Notes: generated by a model from the sequence alone, not told the origin. 64,000 nt of DNA from Mitsuaria chitosanitabida ATCC BAA-476 = NBRC 102408 (GCF_001598255.1 NZ_BCYP01000033.1:124001-188000); one strand, 5' to 3'; counted from the stretch's first letter, positions 50,766 to 60,140 are shown. Numbers and translations are program-made.

Positions 50766-52073
50766 TTACTTGCTCTTGGGACGGTTGTCGACGACGCGCC
50801 GGGCTTTCCCGACCAGGGTCCGCTCGATCGAATCCGGTGCGCCGACGGTGACCTTGGTCGACACGCCGATCAGCGTCTTGATGCGGTGCTGCAGCGACTT
50901 GGACGCCGTGCCCGCGTCGCCGCCGGAGGCCGACAGCTCGCAGCGCACCTCGACCTCGTCGAGATGACCGCTGCGGTTGACGACGATCTGGTACTGGCCC
51001 GACAGCCCGGGCTCGGCGAGCACCAGTTCCTCGATCTGCGTCGGGAACAGGTTGACCCCGCGGATGATCAGCATGTCGTCGCTGCGGCCCACGATCTTGC
51101 CCATGCGGCGCATGCTGCGCGCCGTCGGCGGCAGCAGCCGCGTCAGGTCCCGCGTGCGATAGCGGATCACCGGCAGCGCCTGCTTGCTCAGCGAGGTGAA
51201 GACGAGCTCGCCTTCCGAGCCCTCGGGCAGGACCTCGCCGGTCTCGGGGTCGATGATCTCGGGATAGAAGTGGTCCTCCCAGATCACCGGACCGTCCTTG
51301 GTCTCGATGCACTCGCTGGCCACCCCCGGCCCCATCACCTCGGACAGGCCGTAGATGTCGACCGCGTCGATGCCGGCCTTCTGCTCGATCTCGCGCCGCA
51401 TGGCCTCGGTCCAGGGCTCGGCGCCGAAGACGCCAGTCTTGAGCGAGGACGCCCGCGGGTCCAGGCCCTGGCGCACGAATTCCTCGATCAGCACCTGCAT
51501 GTAGCTGGGCGTGACCATGATCAGGTCGGGCTTGAAGTCCTGGATCAGCTGGACCTGCTTCTCGGTCTGGCCGCCGGACATGGGGATGACGGTGCAGCCC
51601 AGGCGCTCGGCGCCGTAATGCGCGCCCAGACCGCCGGTGAACAGGCCGTAGCCGTAGGCCACGTGCACGATGTCGCCGCGGCGCGCGCCCGCGGCGCGCA
51701 GCGAGCGCGCCACCAGATCCGCCCAGGTGTCGATGTCCTGCTGCGTGTAGCCGACCACGGTCGGCTTGCCGGTCGTGCCCGAGGACGCGTGGATGCGGGA
51801 GACCTGCTCGCGCGGCACGGCGAAGAGGCCGAAGGGATAGTTGTCGCGCAGGACCTGCTTGGTCGTGAACGGGAACAGGCGCAGGTCGCTCAGGTCCTTG
51901 AGGTCGGAGGGATGCACGCCCTTGGCGTCGAACGCGGCCTTGTAATGCGGCACGTTCTCGTAGGCGTGTTGCAGCGACCAGCGCAGGCGCTGCAGTTGCA
52001 GCGCGCGGAGTTCGTCCTGGCTGGCGCGCTCGATGGGCTCGAGGTCGTCGGGCTGGAAGGTCTTCACCGTCAT
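50766..52073 (-). CDS. paaK: Phenylacetate-CoA ligase
   Basis: PaaK activates phenylacetate to its CoA thioester with ATP, the entry step. The 435-residue adenylate-forming enzyme has the P-loop [53 protein letters not shown] and [10 protein letters not shown], with the RIxGR-type hinge as [25 protein letters not shown] precedes the ATG. It lies between paaI and paaA. Confidence 0.96.
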   Translation of the reverse strand: MTVKTFQPDDLEPIERASQDELRALQLQRLRWSLQHAYENVPHYKAAFDAKGVHPSDLKDLSDLRLFPFTTKQVLRDNYPFGLFAVPREQVSRIHASSGTTGKPTVVGYTQQDIDTWADLVARSLRAAGARRGDIVHVAYGYGLFTGGLGAHYGAERLGCTVIPMSGGQTEKQVQLIQDFKPDLIMVTPSYMQVLIEEFVRQGLDPRASSLKTGVFGAEPWTEAMRREIEQKAGIDAVDIYGLSEVMGPGVASECIETKDGPVIWEDHFYPEIIDPETGEVLPEGSEGELVFTSLSKQALPVIRYRTRDLTRLLPPTARSMRRMGKIVGRSDDMLIIRGVNLFPTQIEELVLAEPGLSGQYQIVVNRSGHLDEVEVRCELSASGGDAGTASKSLQHRIKTLIGVSTKVTVGAPDSIERTLVGKARRVVDNRPKSK

Positions 52074-52103
52074 GGGGCTTGTCTCCTGGTCCTTCCGAGG
52101 CGC

Positions 52104-52559
52104 TCAGCGCGCGGGCGCCAGGTCCGGCACCACGGGCTTGCCCTTGATGCGATAGGACTTGCCCCGGAAGACCGCGATCAGTTCGTCGCGTTGATTGGTG
52201 ATGCGGATGTCGTAGACGCCGGTGCGGCCGGACAGCGAGATCTCGCTGGCGCGCGCCGTCAGCACGTCACCGGCTCGGGAGGGCGCGACGATGTCGATCG
52301 CGAAGCCCGAGGCCACCGTCATCTCGTTGTGCGAGTTGCAGGCGAAGGCGAAACAGGAATCGGCCAGCGTGGTCACGAAGCCGCCGTGGCAGATGTCGAA
52401 GCCGTTGAGCATGTCCTCGCGCACCGTCATCGACAGCGTCGCGCTGCCCGGGGCGATCGCGTCGATGCGCATGCCCAGGCCTTTCGACGCGCGGTCGTTG
52501 GCGAACATGACGTCGCGCACCGCCTCGGCGACGCGCTGGGGATCGAGGGGCGCGCTCAT
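52104..52559 (-). CDS. paaI: Hydroxyphenylacetyl-CoA thioesterase PaaI
   Basis: A 151-residue hotdog thioesterase that clears dead-end CoA esters in the phenylacetate pathway. The sequence [20 protein letters not shown] holds the typical H-G-G and Asp of the PaaI active site; [20 protein letters not shown] is typical. Its start overlaps the paaG stop by four bases (ATGA), so translation is coupled. Confidence 0.93.
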   Translation of the reverse strand: MSAPLDPQRVAEAVRDVMFANDRASKGLGMRIDAIAPGSATLSMTVREDMLNGFDICHGGFVTTLADSCFAFACNSHNEMTVASGFAIDIVAPSRAGDVLTARASEISLSGRTGVYDIRITNQRDELIAVFRGKSYRIKGKPVVPDLAPAR

Positions 52560-53425
52560 CAGCGGTCCTTGAAGACGGGGGGGCGCTTGCTCAGGAAGGC
52601 CGCCGCGCCCTCGAGGTAGTCGTGCGCGTAGCCGAGCTGGCTCTGCATCCGGGCCTCGAGCTTGAGGGCGTCCTCGAATTCCAGGTCCATCGAGGCGTCC
52701 AGCGCCTGCCGCGTCTGCACCAGCGCGCGGGTCGGCATCTTCGACAGCTTCTGCGCGACGACCATGGCCTCGGACATCAAGTCCGCATCGGCCACGCAGC
52801 GCGCGATCAGGCCCCATTGCTGGGCTTGCTCGGCGGGGAGCTTGTCGCCCAGCAGCGCGAGCTGCAGGGCCCGCGCCCGGCCCACGAGCCGCGTCAGCAG
52901 CCAGGTGCCGCCGCAGTCGGGGACCAGGCCGATCTTGGAGAAGGCCTGGATGAACGATGCCGATTGCCCGGCCAGCACCAGGTCGCAGCCCAGCGCGAAA
53001 TTGGCGCCGGCGCCCGCGGCCACGCCGTTGACGGCGCAGATCGTCGGCACCGGCATGCTGCGCAGGCGCAGCGCGAGCGGGATGTAGTAATGGTCGAGCA
53101 GGTTGCCGATGTCCTTGGCCTTGGGCTTGCGGTGGACGTCGACCTCGCCTGTGTGCTCGTCGAATTCGGGTTTGATGTGGGGATCGGACAGATCCTGGCC
53201 GGCGCAGAAGGCGCGGCCGGAACCGGTGATGAGCACCGCCCGCACGTTCGCGTCGGTGGCGGCCTCGTCCAGCGCGATCCGGAGCTGGCTCAGCAGTCCG
53301 GTGGTGAACGCGTTCAGCGCCTGCGGCCGGTTCAGCGTCAGGACGCGAACCGCGCCTTCGGTGCTGATCAGCAGCGGGGCCTCGTCGGCGCCGCCAGCGG
53401 CGGCGGGCGTGTGGGCAGTGCTCAT
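52559..53425 (-). CDS. paaG: 1,2-epoxyphenylacetyl-CoA isomerase PaaG
   Basis: PaaG isomerises the epoxide to oxepin-CoA and acts again in beta-oxidation. The 288-residue crotonase has RAFCAGQDLSDP, with a 25-residue insertion after it (KPEFDEHTGEVDVHRKPKAK), then VNGVAAGAGANFALGCDLVL and FSKIGLVPDCGGTWLL, carrying the oxyanion glycines and the catalytic Asp. First gene of the minus-strand paa operon; AGGAG precedes the ATG and the PaaR palindrome lies 65 bp upstream. Confidence 0.92.
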   Translation of the reverse strand: MSTAHTPAAAGGADEAPLLISTEGAVRVLTLNRPQALNAFTTGLLSQLRIALDEAATDANVRAVLITGSGRAFCAGQDLSDPHIKPEFDEHTGEVDVHRKPKAKDIGNLLDHYYIPLALRLRSMPVPTICAVNGVAAGAGANFALGCDLVLAGQSASFIQAFSKIGLVPDCGGTWLLTRLVGRARALQLALLGDKLPAEQAQQWGLIARCVADADLMSEAMVVAQKLSKMPTRALVQTRQALDASMDLEFEDALKLEARMQSQLGYAHDYLEGAAAFLSKRPPVFKDR

Positions 53426-53489
53426 TCGGCTTGTCTCCTCGGCCTGAGGGGGATTCAGCTTTTTCAGCTTTTGTTGATCGGCTTCTATT

Positions 53490-53505
53490 TACCGACCGGT
53501 CGGTA
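53490..53505. promoter_or_regulatory. Probable PaaR operator
   Basis: TACCGACCGGTCGGTA is a perfect 16-bp palindrome, the form expected for TetR-family regulators, in an AT-rich patch of the paaG-paaY divergent region. It is 65 bp from the paaG start and 175 bp from the paaY start. No second copy was seen before paaZ or the binding-protein gene. Confidence 0.8.
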
Positions 53506-53679
53506 GATACTACGAGTCATTCGCTCGCACGACAAGGTCGATGACCTAGGGTTACCACCAAGATTCACGTCATTGACCCGCGAAGCCGCCAACAATCGCC
53601 CGGGGATCCGAGCCCGTTCGGGGACGGAACCAGGAACGAATAGGCGATTCCCGCCGAGGAATCCAGACAAGGAGACTGC

Positions 53680-54288
53680 ATGCCCTGCTACGCCATCGAC
53701 GGCTTGTCCCCGGTCGTCCATCCCAGCGCCTACGTGCATCCGACGGCGGTGCTGATCGGGGACGTGATCGTCGGACCGGGCTGCTACGTCGGTCCCGTGG
53801 CCGCGCTGCGCGGCGACTTCGGCCGCATCCGATTGATGGAAGGCGTGAACGTGCAGGACACCTGCGTGATCCACGGCTTCCCGGACTCGGACACGGTGGT
53901 CGAGACCAACGGCCACATCGGCCACGGCGCGGTGCTGCACGGCTGCGTGGTGCGGCACGACGCGCTGGTGGGCATGAACGCGGTGGTGATGGACGAGGCC
54001 GAGGTCGGCGCGTACAGCATCGTCGCGGCCTGCGCCTTCGTGCGCGCCGGGCTGAAGCTGCCGGAGAAATCGCTGGTGGCGGGGCTGCCGGCCAAGGTCG
54101 TGCGGCCGCTGACCGAGGACGAGATCCGCTGGAAGCGCGCCGGCACCGAGACCTACCAGGACCTGGCGCTGCGCTGCAAGGCGAGCATGGTGGAGGTCTC
54201 CCCGCTGAGCGAAGAGGAGCCGGACCGGCGCCGCCTCGCCGTCGGCGGTCCAAGAACGCTGGTGGCGACCCGGCGCGACGAGGGCTGA
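53680..54288 (+). CDS. paaY: PaaY, phenylacetate-cluster hexapeptide protein (thioesterase/gamma-carbonic-anhydrase-like)
   Basis: A 202-residue left-handed beta-helix protein ([20 protein letters not shown] and further hexapeptide turns) with the histidines of the gamma-carbonic anhydrase site ([19 protein letters not shown]). PaaY homologues are thioesterases that remove the toxic 2-hydroxycyclohepta-1,4,6-triene-1-formyl-CoA. It is divergent from paaG, and AAGGAG precedes the ATG. Confidence 0.9.
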   Translation: MPCYAIDGLSPVVHPSAYVHPTAVLIGDVIVGPGCYVGPVAALRGDFGRIRLMEGVNVQDTCVIHGFPDSDTVVETNGHIGHGAVLHGCVVRHDALVGMNAVVMDEAEVGAYSIVAACAFVRAGLKLPEKSLVAGLPAKVVRPLTEDEIRWKRAGTETYQDLALRCKASMVEVSPLSEEEPDRRRLAVGGPRTLVATRRDEG

Positions 54289-54313
54289 GCGGAGGCGCGC
54301 GCCGGGACGGCGC

Positions 54314-55276
54314 TCAGGCCAGTTCCGCCCGCTTGATCTCCACGCGATCGACCAGCGCGCTCACCAGGCCGGCCGTCAACCCGTGCACGCTGGTGCCCGA
54401 GCACGCCGCCGCGCCGGCCGCGACGGCCCAGCGCAGGTGCTCCTCGGCGTCGTGCTGCGGGCCGTTCATGAGGCTGTAGAGCAGCCCGGCCATCGACGCG
54501 TCGCCCGCCCCGATGGTGTCGCCGACGGTCTCCAGCCGCGGTGGCGCGGCGCTGAGGTCGCCCTTGGGGTGGAAGAGCTGCGCCCCGCGCTCGCCCAGCG
54601 TCAGCATCACGATCGCGCGGGGGTTCCAGGCGGCGATCTGGGCCAGGCCCAGGTGATGGTCGCGGCTGCGGAAGAGCCCGCGCAGGTCCTCGTCGGAGAC
54701 CTTGATCACGTCGGCCATGCGGCACATGCGCTCGAGCGTGCGGTCGTAGCGCGAGTCCATGGTGATGCGGTAGTTGGGGTCGTAGCTGATCTTGACGCCC
54801 TCGTCCTTGAGCGACTCGGCCAGCGCGATCAGCCGCGCGGCCAGCGGCTCGCGGGTCAGGCTGATCGAGCCGAAATGGGCCCAGCGCAGCGCGCGCCGCC
54901 AGCCGGCGGGCAGCGCGTGCGGGCGGAAGTGCAGGTCGGCGCTGTCGTCGCCGACGAAGGCGTACTCGGGCGGATCGACCTGGTGGACGTAGGCGATCAG
55001 CGGGGACTTGGCGAACTGCTGGATGAAGCGCAGGTCCAGGCAGGCGTCGGCGCTGGCCTGCCACAGGTCCTGGCCGAACGGGTCCTTGCTCAGCCCGCCC
55101 GCGAAGGCGCTGAGCTGCCCCAGGCGCGACATCGCGATGGCGACGTTCCAGGGCGATCCGCCACTGCGGCTGCGCCAGTCGTCGGGACCGACGCGGATCA
55201 TGTCGGTGAGGGCCTCGCCGAAGGAGACGAAGCTGGCCAGGTCCGCATGGACCACGGTCGTGGGGGTCAAGCTCAT
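54314..55276 (-). CDS. PfkB-family carbohydrate kinase
   Basis: A 320-residue ribokinase-fold sugar kinase, probably a fructokinase. The N-terminal GGSPWNVAIAMSRLG, the PNYR (DPNYRITMDSRYD) and the PfkB signature 2, TVGDTIGAGDASMAGLL with the catalytic Asp, are present. No sugar transporter or other sugar gene is adjacent. It is convergent with paaY (25 bp apart) and divergent from moaA. Confidence 0.88.
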   Translation of the reverse strand: MSLTPTTVVHADLASFVSFGEALTDMIRVGPDDWRSRSGGSPWNVAIAMSRLGQLSAFAGGLSKDPFGQDLWQASADACLDLRFIQQFAKSPLIAYVHQVDPPEYAFVGDDSADLHFRPHALPAGWRRALRWAHFGSISLTREPLAARLIALAESLKDEGVKISYDPNYRITMDSRYDRTLERMCRMADVIKVSDEDLRGLFRSRDHHLGLAQIAAWNPRAIVMLTLGERGAQLFHPKGDLSAAPPRLETVGDTIGAGDASMAGLLYSLMNGPQHDAEEHLRWAVAAGAAACSGTSVHGLTAGLVSALVDRVEIKRAELA

Positions 55277-55452
55277 GGAGCGTGATTCGACTCCCAAGGA
55301 CGCCGTACGGCAAGTGGAAGGTCCTACAGGGTGACGATCGACCGGCCCGGCGGTGAACAAGCGCACAGTGCGGGCCTTCCCGCGGGAGCACAGTCGCGCG
55401 CGAAAGCGCCCGGACGGGCAGGGACGCGCGCGCGGCGGCACAATCCCACCCC

Positions 55453-56586
55453 ATGACCGATGGAGTGATCCCGCTGCTCGACCTGCGCCAGTCGGGGCGA
55501 GCGCTGACCGTGCCCCAGCCCCTGCCGCCCGCCCGCCCGGGCCCCTGGCTGGACGCGCGCGGCCGGCCGCTGCGCGATCTGCGCATCTCCGTCACCGACC
55601 GCTGCAACTTCCGCTGCAGCTACTGCATGCCGAAGGACGTCTTCGACAAGCATTACCCCTTCCTCCCCCGCAACGAGGTCCTCAGCCTGGAGGAGATCGC
55701 CCGCGTCGCGCGCATCTTCGCGGGCCTGGGCGTGCAGAAGCTGCGCCTGACCGGCGGGGAGCCGCTGCTGCGGCGCAACCTGGAATCGCTGATCGCCCAG
55801 CTCTCGGAGATCCGCACGCCCGAGGGCCTGCTGCTGGACCTCACCCTGACGACCAACGGCTCGCTGCTGGCGCGCAAGGCGCAGGCGCTCAAGGACGCCG
55901 GCCTGCAGCGCATCACCGTCAGCCTGGACGCGCTGGACGACGCGATCTTCCGCCGCATGAACGACGTCGACTTCCCGGTCGCGGACGTGCTCGAGGGCAT
56001 CGCCCGGGCGCAGGCCGTGGGGCTGGCGCCGGTCAAGGTCAACATGGTGGTCAAGCGCGGCACCAACGACGACCAGATCCTGCCGATGGCGCGCCACTTC
56101 CGCGGCACCGGCGTGACGCTACGCTTCATCGAGTACATGGACGTCGGCATGAGCAACGGCTGGCGCATGGACGAGGTGCTGCCCTCCTCCGAGGTCCTGG
56201 CCCGCCTGCGCGAGGACGCCGACCTGATCCCGCTGGCCCCGACCGCGGAGGGCGAGACCGCCACGCGCTGGGGCTATGCCGACGGCAGCGGCGAGATCGG
56301 GCTGATCTCCAGCGTCACGCAGGCTTTCTGCGGCGACTGCAACCGGGCGCGGCTCTCGACCGAGGGCCAGCTCTACACCTGCCTGTTCGCCGGCGCCGGT
56401 CACGACCTGCGCGGGCTGCTGCGCGGGGACGCCCTCGGCGAGCCCCGCACCGACGACGAGATCGCCGCCGCGCTGGGCACGATGTGGACGCGGCGCGGCG
56501 ACCGCTACTCCGAGCTGCGGGCCTCGATGCCCGCCGCCGAGGCCGGCTCGGCCCGGCGCGTCGAGATGCACTACATCGGCGGCTGA
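55453..56586 (+). CDS. moaA: GTP 3',8-cyclase MoaA
   Basis: MoaA makes cyclic dehydro-GTP, the first committed step of molybdenum cofactor synthesis. The 377-residue protein has the N-terminal radical-SAM cluster C51/C55/C58 ([12 protein letters not shown]), [12 protein letters not shown] and [10 protein letters not shown], and the C-terminal second cluster ([21 protein letters not shown]). The RhGG-like tail is present only as HYIGG. It overlaps mobA (TGATG), so these two are coupled. Confidence 0.96.
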   Translation: MTDGVIPLLDLRQSGRALTVPQPLPPARPGPWLDARGRPLRDLRISVTDRCNFRCSYCMPKDVFDKHYPFLPRNEVLSLEEIARVARIFAGLGVQKLRLTGGEPLLRRNLESLIAQLSEIRTPEGLLLDLTLTTNGSLLARKAQALKDAGLQRITVSLDALDDAIFRRMNDVDFPVADVLEGIARAQAVGLAPVKVNMVVKRGTNDDQILPMARHFRGTGVTLRFIEYMDVGMSNGWRMDEVLPSSEVLARLREDADLIPLAPTAEGETATRWGYADGSGEIGLISSVTQAFCGDCNRARLSTEGQLYTCLFAGAGHDLRGLLRGDALGEPRTDDEIAAALGTMWTRRGDRYSELRASMPAAEAGSARRVEMHYIGG

Positions 56587-57275
56587 TGCGCGACCCGCGC
56601 GACGCCACCACCGCGCTCATCCTTTGCGGAGGCCGCGCCACCCGCATGGGCGGCGTGGACAAGCCGCTGCAGGCCTTCCTCGGTCGGCCGCTGGTCGAGC
56701 ATGTGATCGAGCGCGTCGCGCCACAGACGGACGGGCGGGTGCTGATCAGCGCCAACCGGCACCGGGACGCCTACGAGCGCTTCGGGCATCCGGTCCTGGC
56801 CGACACGCTGCCCGACTTTCCGGGGCCGCTCGCCGGGATGCTGGCCGGGCTGGAGGCGCTCGCGCGGACCGAGCCCGAGGGCTGGCTGCTCTGCGTCAGC
56901 GGCGACAGCCCGTGGCTGCCGGCGGACTTGCTGACGCGGCTCGTCGAGGGATTGAGTCCTGTCACGCTCCCACCCTCTCCCCTGCCCTCTCCCGCCCCGC
57001 GGGAGAGGGAGTTGGACTCCGCGATGGCGCTCGGTCGTGAGGGGCCGGGGCTGCCGCTGCGCAGTCAGCCGCTGGCGAGCCTGATCCACGTGCGCCATCG
57101 CGATACGCTTGCGGCCGCGCTGCACGCCGGTGAGCGGCGCGTCGAGGCCTGGCTGCGGACGCTGCCCCTGGCGCTCGTCGCCTTCGACCGGCCTCAGGAC
57201 GAGAGAGCCTTCGCCAACATCAACGACAGGAGCGAGCTTGAGCAACTCGAACGACTCCCGCCCGGGGACCGCTGA
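56586..57275 (+). CDS. mobA: Molybdenum cofactor guanylyltransferase MobA
   Basis: MobA adds GMP to molybdopterin. The 229-residue protein starts with the nucleotide-binding loop TALILCGGRATRMGGVDKPL, and has LPDFPGPLAGMLAGLEAL, VSGDSPWLPADLL and FANINDRSELEQL. Residues about 124-145 (SPVTLPPSPLPSPAPRER...) are encoded by a REP-like palindrome inserted between the two halves of the fold. The reading frame remains open, and the C-terminal family motifs follow. So the gene is probably still functional, but with an additional exposed loop. It overlaps moaA by one base. Confidence 0.92.
   Translation: MRDPRDATTALILCGGRATRMGGVDKPLQAFLGRPLVEHVIERVAPQTDGRVLISANRHRDAYERFGHPVLADTLPDFPGPLAGMLAGLEALARTEPEGWLLCVSGDSPWLPADLLTRLVEGLSPVTLPPSPLPSPAPRERELDSAMALGREGPGLPLRSQPLASLIHVRHRDTLAAALHAGERRVEAWLRTLPLALVAFDRPQDERAFANINDRSELEQLERLPPGDR
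56971..57014 (+). repeat. REP-like palindromic element, copy B, inside mobA
   Basis: The element reads CACCCTCTCCCCTG, then a hairpin CCCTCTCCCGC / GCGGGAGAGGG. It matches intergenic copies at 4924-4964 and 60141-60184. Its location within the coding frame of mobA is unusual. Confidence 0.8.
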
Positions 57276-57933
57276 GGCGGCGCCTCCGCCCGCCGATGCC
57301 GCCAGCACGACTGGCGCTGTCCGCACCACCGGCGCCAGCAGGGCGACAGGCGCCGCTGGTGCCGCTGATGCCGCTGGTGCCGCTGGTGCCGCGAGCGTCG
57401 CGGACCTGCCGCTGATCCGCCTTCGCCTGCTGACCGAGCCGGACCTCGTCGCCTACAAGGCGCTGCGCGACGCGATGCTGGCCGGGCATGAGGAGGCCTT
57501 CACCTCCGACGCGAGCACCGAGCGCGCCCGCGAGGCGACCAGCTACCGCGCGCGACTGCATCCGCAGGCGGGCGGCAAGTCCCTGTTCACGCTGGGCGCC
57601 TGGATCGGCGACCAGTTGGTGGGTGCGCTCACCGTCGAGCACGAGAACCGCGTCAAGGTCCGCCATGTCGCGCACCTGATCGGGATGATGGTCGACGACG
57701 CCCACGCCGGCCGCGGCATCGGCGGCCTGCTGCTGCGCCAGGCGCTGGAGATGCTGCGCCGCGAGCCGCTGCTGGAGACGCTCACGCTCAGCGTCACCGC
57801 CGGCAACGAGCCGGCGATCGCGCTCTACCGACGCGCCGGCTTCACCCGCTACGGCCACCTGCCGCGCGCGATCCGCCTGTCCGACGGCCGCTATTACGCC
57901 AAGGACCTGATGAGCCTCGATCTGAGGCCCTGA
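57238..57933 (+). CDS. GNAT-family N-acetyltransferase
   Basis: A 231-residue protein; the GNAT domain begins around residue 55 (LIRLRLLTEPDLVAYKALRD). The acetyl-CoA site is IGMMVDDAHAGRGIGGLLLR, and LTLSVTAGNEPAIALYRRAGF is the usual C-terminal block. The substrate is unknown. The first 50 residues are Ala/Gly/Thr-rich and encoded partly by a 9-bp tandem repeat. The suggested start is a TTG at 57238 preceded by CAGGAG. It overlaps the mobA end by 38 bp; no ATG gives a reasonable start. Confidence 0.75.
   Translation: MSNSNDSRPGTAEAAPPPADAASTTGAVRTTGASRATGAAGAADAAGAAGAASVADLPLIRLRLLTEPDLVAYKALRDAMLAGHEEAFTSDASTERAREATSYRARLHPQAGGKSLFTLGAWIGDQLVGALTVEHENRVKVRHVAHLIGMMVDDAHAGRGIGGLLLRQALEMLRREPLLETLTLSVTAGNEPAIALYRRAGFTRYGHLPRAIRLSDGRYYAKDLMSLDLRP
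57352..57396 (+). repeat. 9-bp tandem repeat in the GNAT leader
   Basis: The unit GCCGCTGGT appears four times (one copy with GAT) plus a degenerate fifth. It encodes alternating AAG/AAD triplets. A change in copy number keeps the frame. Confidence 0.75.
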
Positions 57934-58066
57934 TCCGCCGCCTCCCTTCCGTGGCCGAGTCCTTCGGTGTCCGCGGCATGGCGGTCGGCAGGCGTGGCGC
58001 TCGACGGGCTCGCCCTTGATCGAGCCGCCGTCCTTCGACCGGCGCCGTCGGCGCTCCCGGTCGGCC

Positions 58067-58831
58067 TCAGCCGCAGGAGGCGCTGGGGCGGGCGATGATG
58101 TCGACGTCCACGGTCAGCTCGTCCTGGATGGCGAGCAAGCCTCCGAGGACGGAAAACGGCGCGATGCCGAAGTCGCTCTGCCGCAGCACCAGCGCGCCGA
58201 CCGCGCGCAGCGGGCCGTCGCCGACGGGCCGCTCGACCCGCATCGGCACGTCGAGCACCCGCTCCGTCCCATGCCACGACACCGCCAGCTTCAGCGCCAA
58301 GGTCGGGAAGGCGCCGGCCACCGCCGTGCTGCGGATCGTGATCGTCGGGAAGCGCTCGCCGTCGACCGCCCGGATCATGTTGGCCCGGGTGCCGGCGATG
58401 TCGCCCTCGGTGGGCCGGCTCGCGAACTCGTCGCCCAGCGCGGCCCGCCACTCGGGTCGGTCGATGACCAGGTCCTCGAGCTGGAAGCCCAGCTCGACGC
58501 CCGCGCCGGCCAGACCGTCGGCCGGCAGAAAGACCCGGCCGTCGACGCGGTCGAGCCCGAGCACGTGGTTGTGGCCGGCCTTGGCCAGCCGCCCCGCGCG
58601 GAACACGTGCAGGCGGATCGGCGAGGCCGCCGCATCCACCGCATAGAGCCGCCCCTCGCCGCGCTGCTGCGCCGCCAGCCAGCCCGGACAGGCGGCGGCG
58701 GTCGCGATCGCGACACCGCCCCCCGTGACCGGGGGAGTCGCCGTCGCGCACCCGAGCACGATCCCCGCGGCGCCGATCGCCGCTGCCATCGCCCGTCGGG
58801 GCACCTCGCTTGCCACGCTCACCACTCGCAT
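58067..58831 (-). CDS. YceI-like lipoprotein
   Basis: A 254-residue protein. The N-terminus MRVVSVASEVPRRAMAAAIG ends in a lipobox (GIVLGC), so it is likely lipid-anchored. The mature domain follows the YceI pattern: YAVDAAASPIRLHVFRAGRL, the VLGLDRVDGRVF strand, and the C-terminal DELTVDVDIIA. YceI domains bind long-chain or isoprenoid lipids in a beta-barrel. It is divergent from the Mpo1-like gene with a 104-bp gap. The start at 58831 was taken because the lipobox follows it. Confidence 0.78.
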   Translation of the reverse strand: MRVVSVASEVPRRAMAAAIGAAGIVLGCATATPPVTGGGVAIATAAACPGWLAAQQRGEGRLYAVDAAASPIRLHVFRAGRLAKAGHNHVLGLDRVDGRVFLPADGLAGAGVELGFQLEDLVIDRPEWRAALGDEFASRPTEGDIAGTRANMIRAVDGERFPTITIRSTAVAGAFPTLALKLAVSWHGTERVLDVPMRVERPVGDGPLRAVGALVLRQSDFGIAPFSVLGGLLAIQDELTVDVDIIARPSASCG

Positions 58832-58935
58832 AGGGGTAAACCAAGTGTTGTCACGCCGGCATTTTGAACGGCACAAACAAGCCGGTCGCACTAGCATTGC
58901 CACATTGCCCTTCAAAGAATCGAACGGAGACCGCC

Positions 58936-59466
58936 ATGGCACGACAAGCCACCGACCTGATGGCGCAATACGCCGCGTACCACCGCGACCGTCGCAACAT
59001 CGCCACCCACTTCGTGGGCATCCCTTTGATCATCTTCGCCGTCGGCGTGCTGCTGGCGCGAGCGCAGTTCCACGTCGCCGACTGGACCGTCAGCGCGGCC
59101 TGGATCGCCTGGGGCGCCGCGACGCTGTGGTACCTGACGCGCGGCAACCTGGTGCTGGGCCTGGCCACCGCCGTCGTGAACGCCGTGCTGATGGCGCTGG
59201 CCCATCCGCTGGCGGTGGGCTCCACGGCTTCCTGGCTGGGCTGGGGGCTGGGCAGCTTCCTGGCGGGCTGGGTGATCCAGTTCATCGGCCACTATTACGA
59301 GGGCCGCAAACCCGCCTTCGTCGACGACCTGGTCGGCCTGCTGGTCGGTCCGATGTTCGTGGTCGGCGAGGCGCTGTTCGCACTGGGCTGGGGCCGCGAC
59401 CTGCTGGCCGAGATCGAGCGCCGTGCCGGTCCGACCCACCTGCGCGATCTCACGCATCCGGCCTGA
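58936..59466 (+). CDS. Mpo1-like (DUF962/YGL010W) membrane protein
   Basis: A 176-residue membrane protein with about four hydrophobic segments. AAYHRDRRNIATHFVGIPLI at the start and FIGHYYEGRKPAFVDDLVGL later are the DUF962 signature, with the His and Asp residues that bind iron in yeast Mpo1, a dioxygenase acting on 2-hydroxy fatty acids. GGAGA lies before the ATG at 58936. A lipid-oxidation role is inferred only from family. Confidence 0.88.
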   Translation: MARQATDLMAQYAAYHRDRRNIATHFVGIPLIIFAVGVLLARAQFHVADWTVSAAWIAWGAATLWYLTRGNLVLGLATAVVNAVLMALAHPLAVGSTASWLGWGLGSFLAGWVIQFIGHYYEGRKPAFVDDLVGLLVGPMFVVGEALFALGWGRDLLAEIERRAGPTHLRDLTHPA

Positions 59467-59527
59467 TCCCCCTCGTCGACCCTGGCCGCCTCGCCGGTCG
59501 TCCTCCCGGCGTCGCCCCTTCGAGGGA

Positions 59528-59576
59528 GACCCGGGGGCGGAGCCCCAAAGAGGTGGCACCCCGAGGGGGTCGGGTC
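59528..59576. repeat. GC-rich two-hairpin structure closed by GACCCG/CGGGTC
   Basis: Two short hairpins (GGGGC-GGA-GCCCC and ACCCC-GAG-GGGGT) are enclosed by the pair GACCCG (59528) and CGGGTC (59571), which gives a three-way-junction form. It is in the gap after the Mpo1-like gene. It may be a repeat element or a terminator-like structure. Confidence 0.5.
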
Positions 59577-59690
59577 TTGCGCCGCGCCGCCAAGCCGCTT
59601 ATCTTGGCCGTCAGCCCCGGGACGCACGCCGGGGCCGTTGCCTGATTCGACCTGTTCGATTGCGTTGTTCCTTGCTCGCCAGGAGGCCCC

Positions 59691-60119
59691 ATGAAACCGG
59701 TGTCCGATCTGCTGAAGAACCGCGGTCCGAGCGTCTGGCGCATCACGCCGGAGGCGACGGTGTTCGATGGCCTGCACCTGCTCGCGCAGCACGACGTGGG
59801 CGCGCTGCTGGTGATGCAGGACGAGCGGCTGCTCGGGATCTTCTCCGAGCGTGACTACACGCGGAAGATCGCGTTGCAGGGCCGTGACTCGCGCCACACG
59901 CAGGTCAAGGACGTGATGACGCCCAACGTCTTCGTCGTCAAGCCCAACACCGACTGCCGCGAATGCATGCGGCTGATGAGCCAGCGCAAGATCCGCCACC
60001 TCCCGGTGGTCGAGGGCTCGACGGTGGTGGGCATGCTGTCGATCCGCGACCTCATGGACGACATCATCGCGGACGACGAACTGACGATCGCGCAGCTCCA
60101 GAGCTACATCTACGGATAG
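59691..60119 (+). CDS. CBS-domain pair protein
   Basis: A 142-residue protein made of two CBS domains (about residues 10-66 and 78-133), with FSERDYTRKIALQGRDSRHT, VKDVMTPNVFVVKPN and VVGMLSIRDLMDDII. Stand-alone CBS pairs bind adenine nucleotides and regulate partner proteins. The partner is not evident here. AGGAGG lies before the ATG. Confidence 0.92.
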   Translation: MKPVSDLLKNRGPSVWRITPEATVFDGLHLLAQHDVGALLVMQDERLLGIFSERDYTRKIALQGRDSRHTQVKDVMTPNVFVVKPNTDCRECMRLMSQRKIRHLPVVEGSTVVGMLSIRDLMDDIIADDELTIAQLQSYIYG

Positions 60120-60140
60120 GGGCGAAGGCGTCCGAACCGC

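Noticed and set aside
55277..55452. Possible Moco riboswitch before moaA
   Set aside because: The 176-bp gap is GC-rich with many short hairpins, but I could not find the conserved Moco-motif core. A covariance-model search would be needed.
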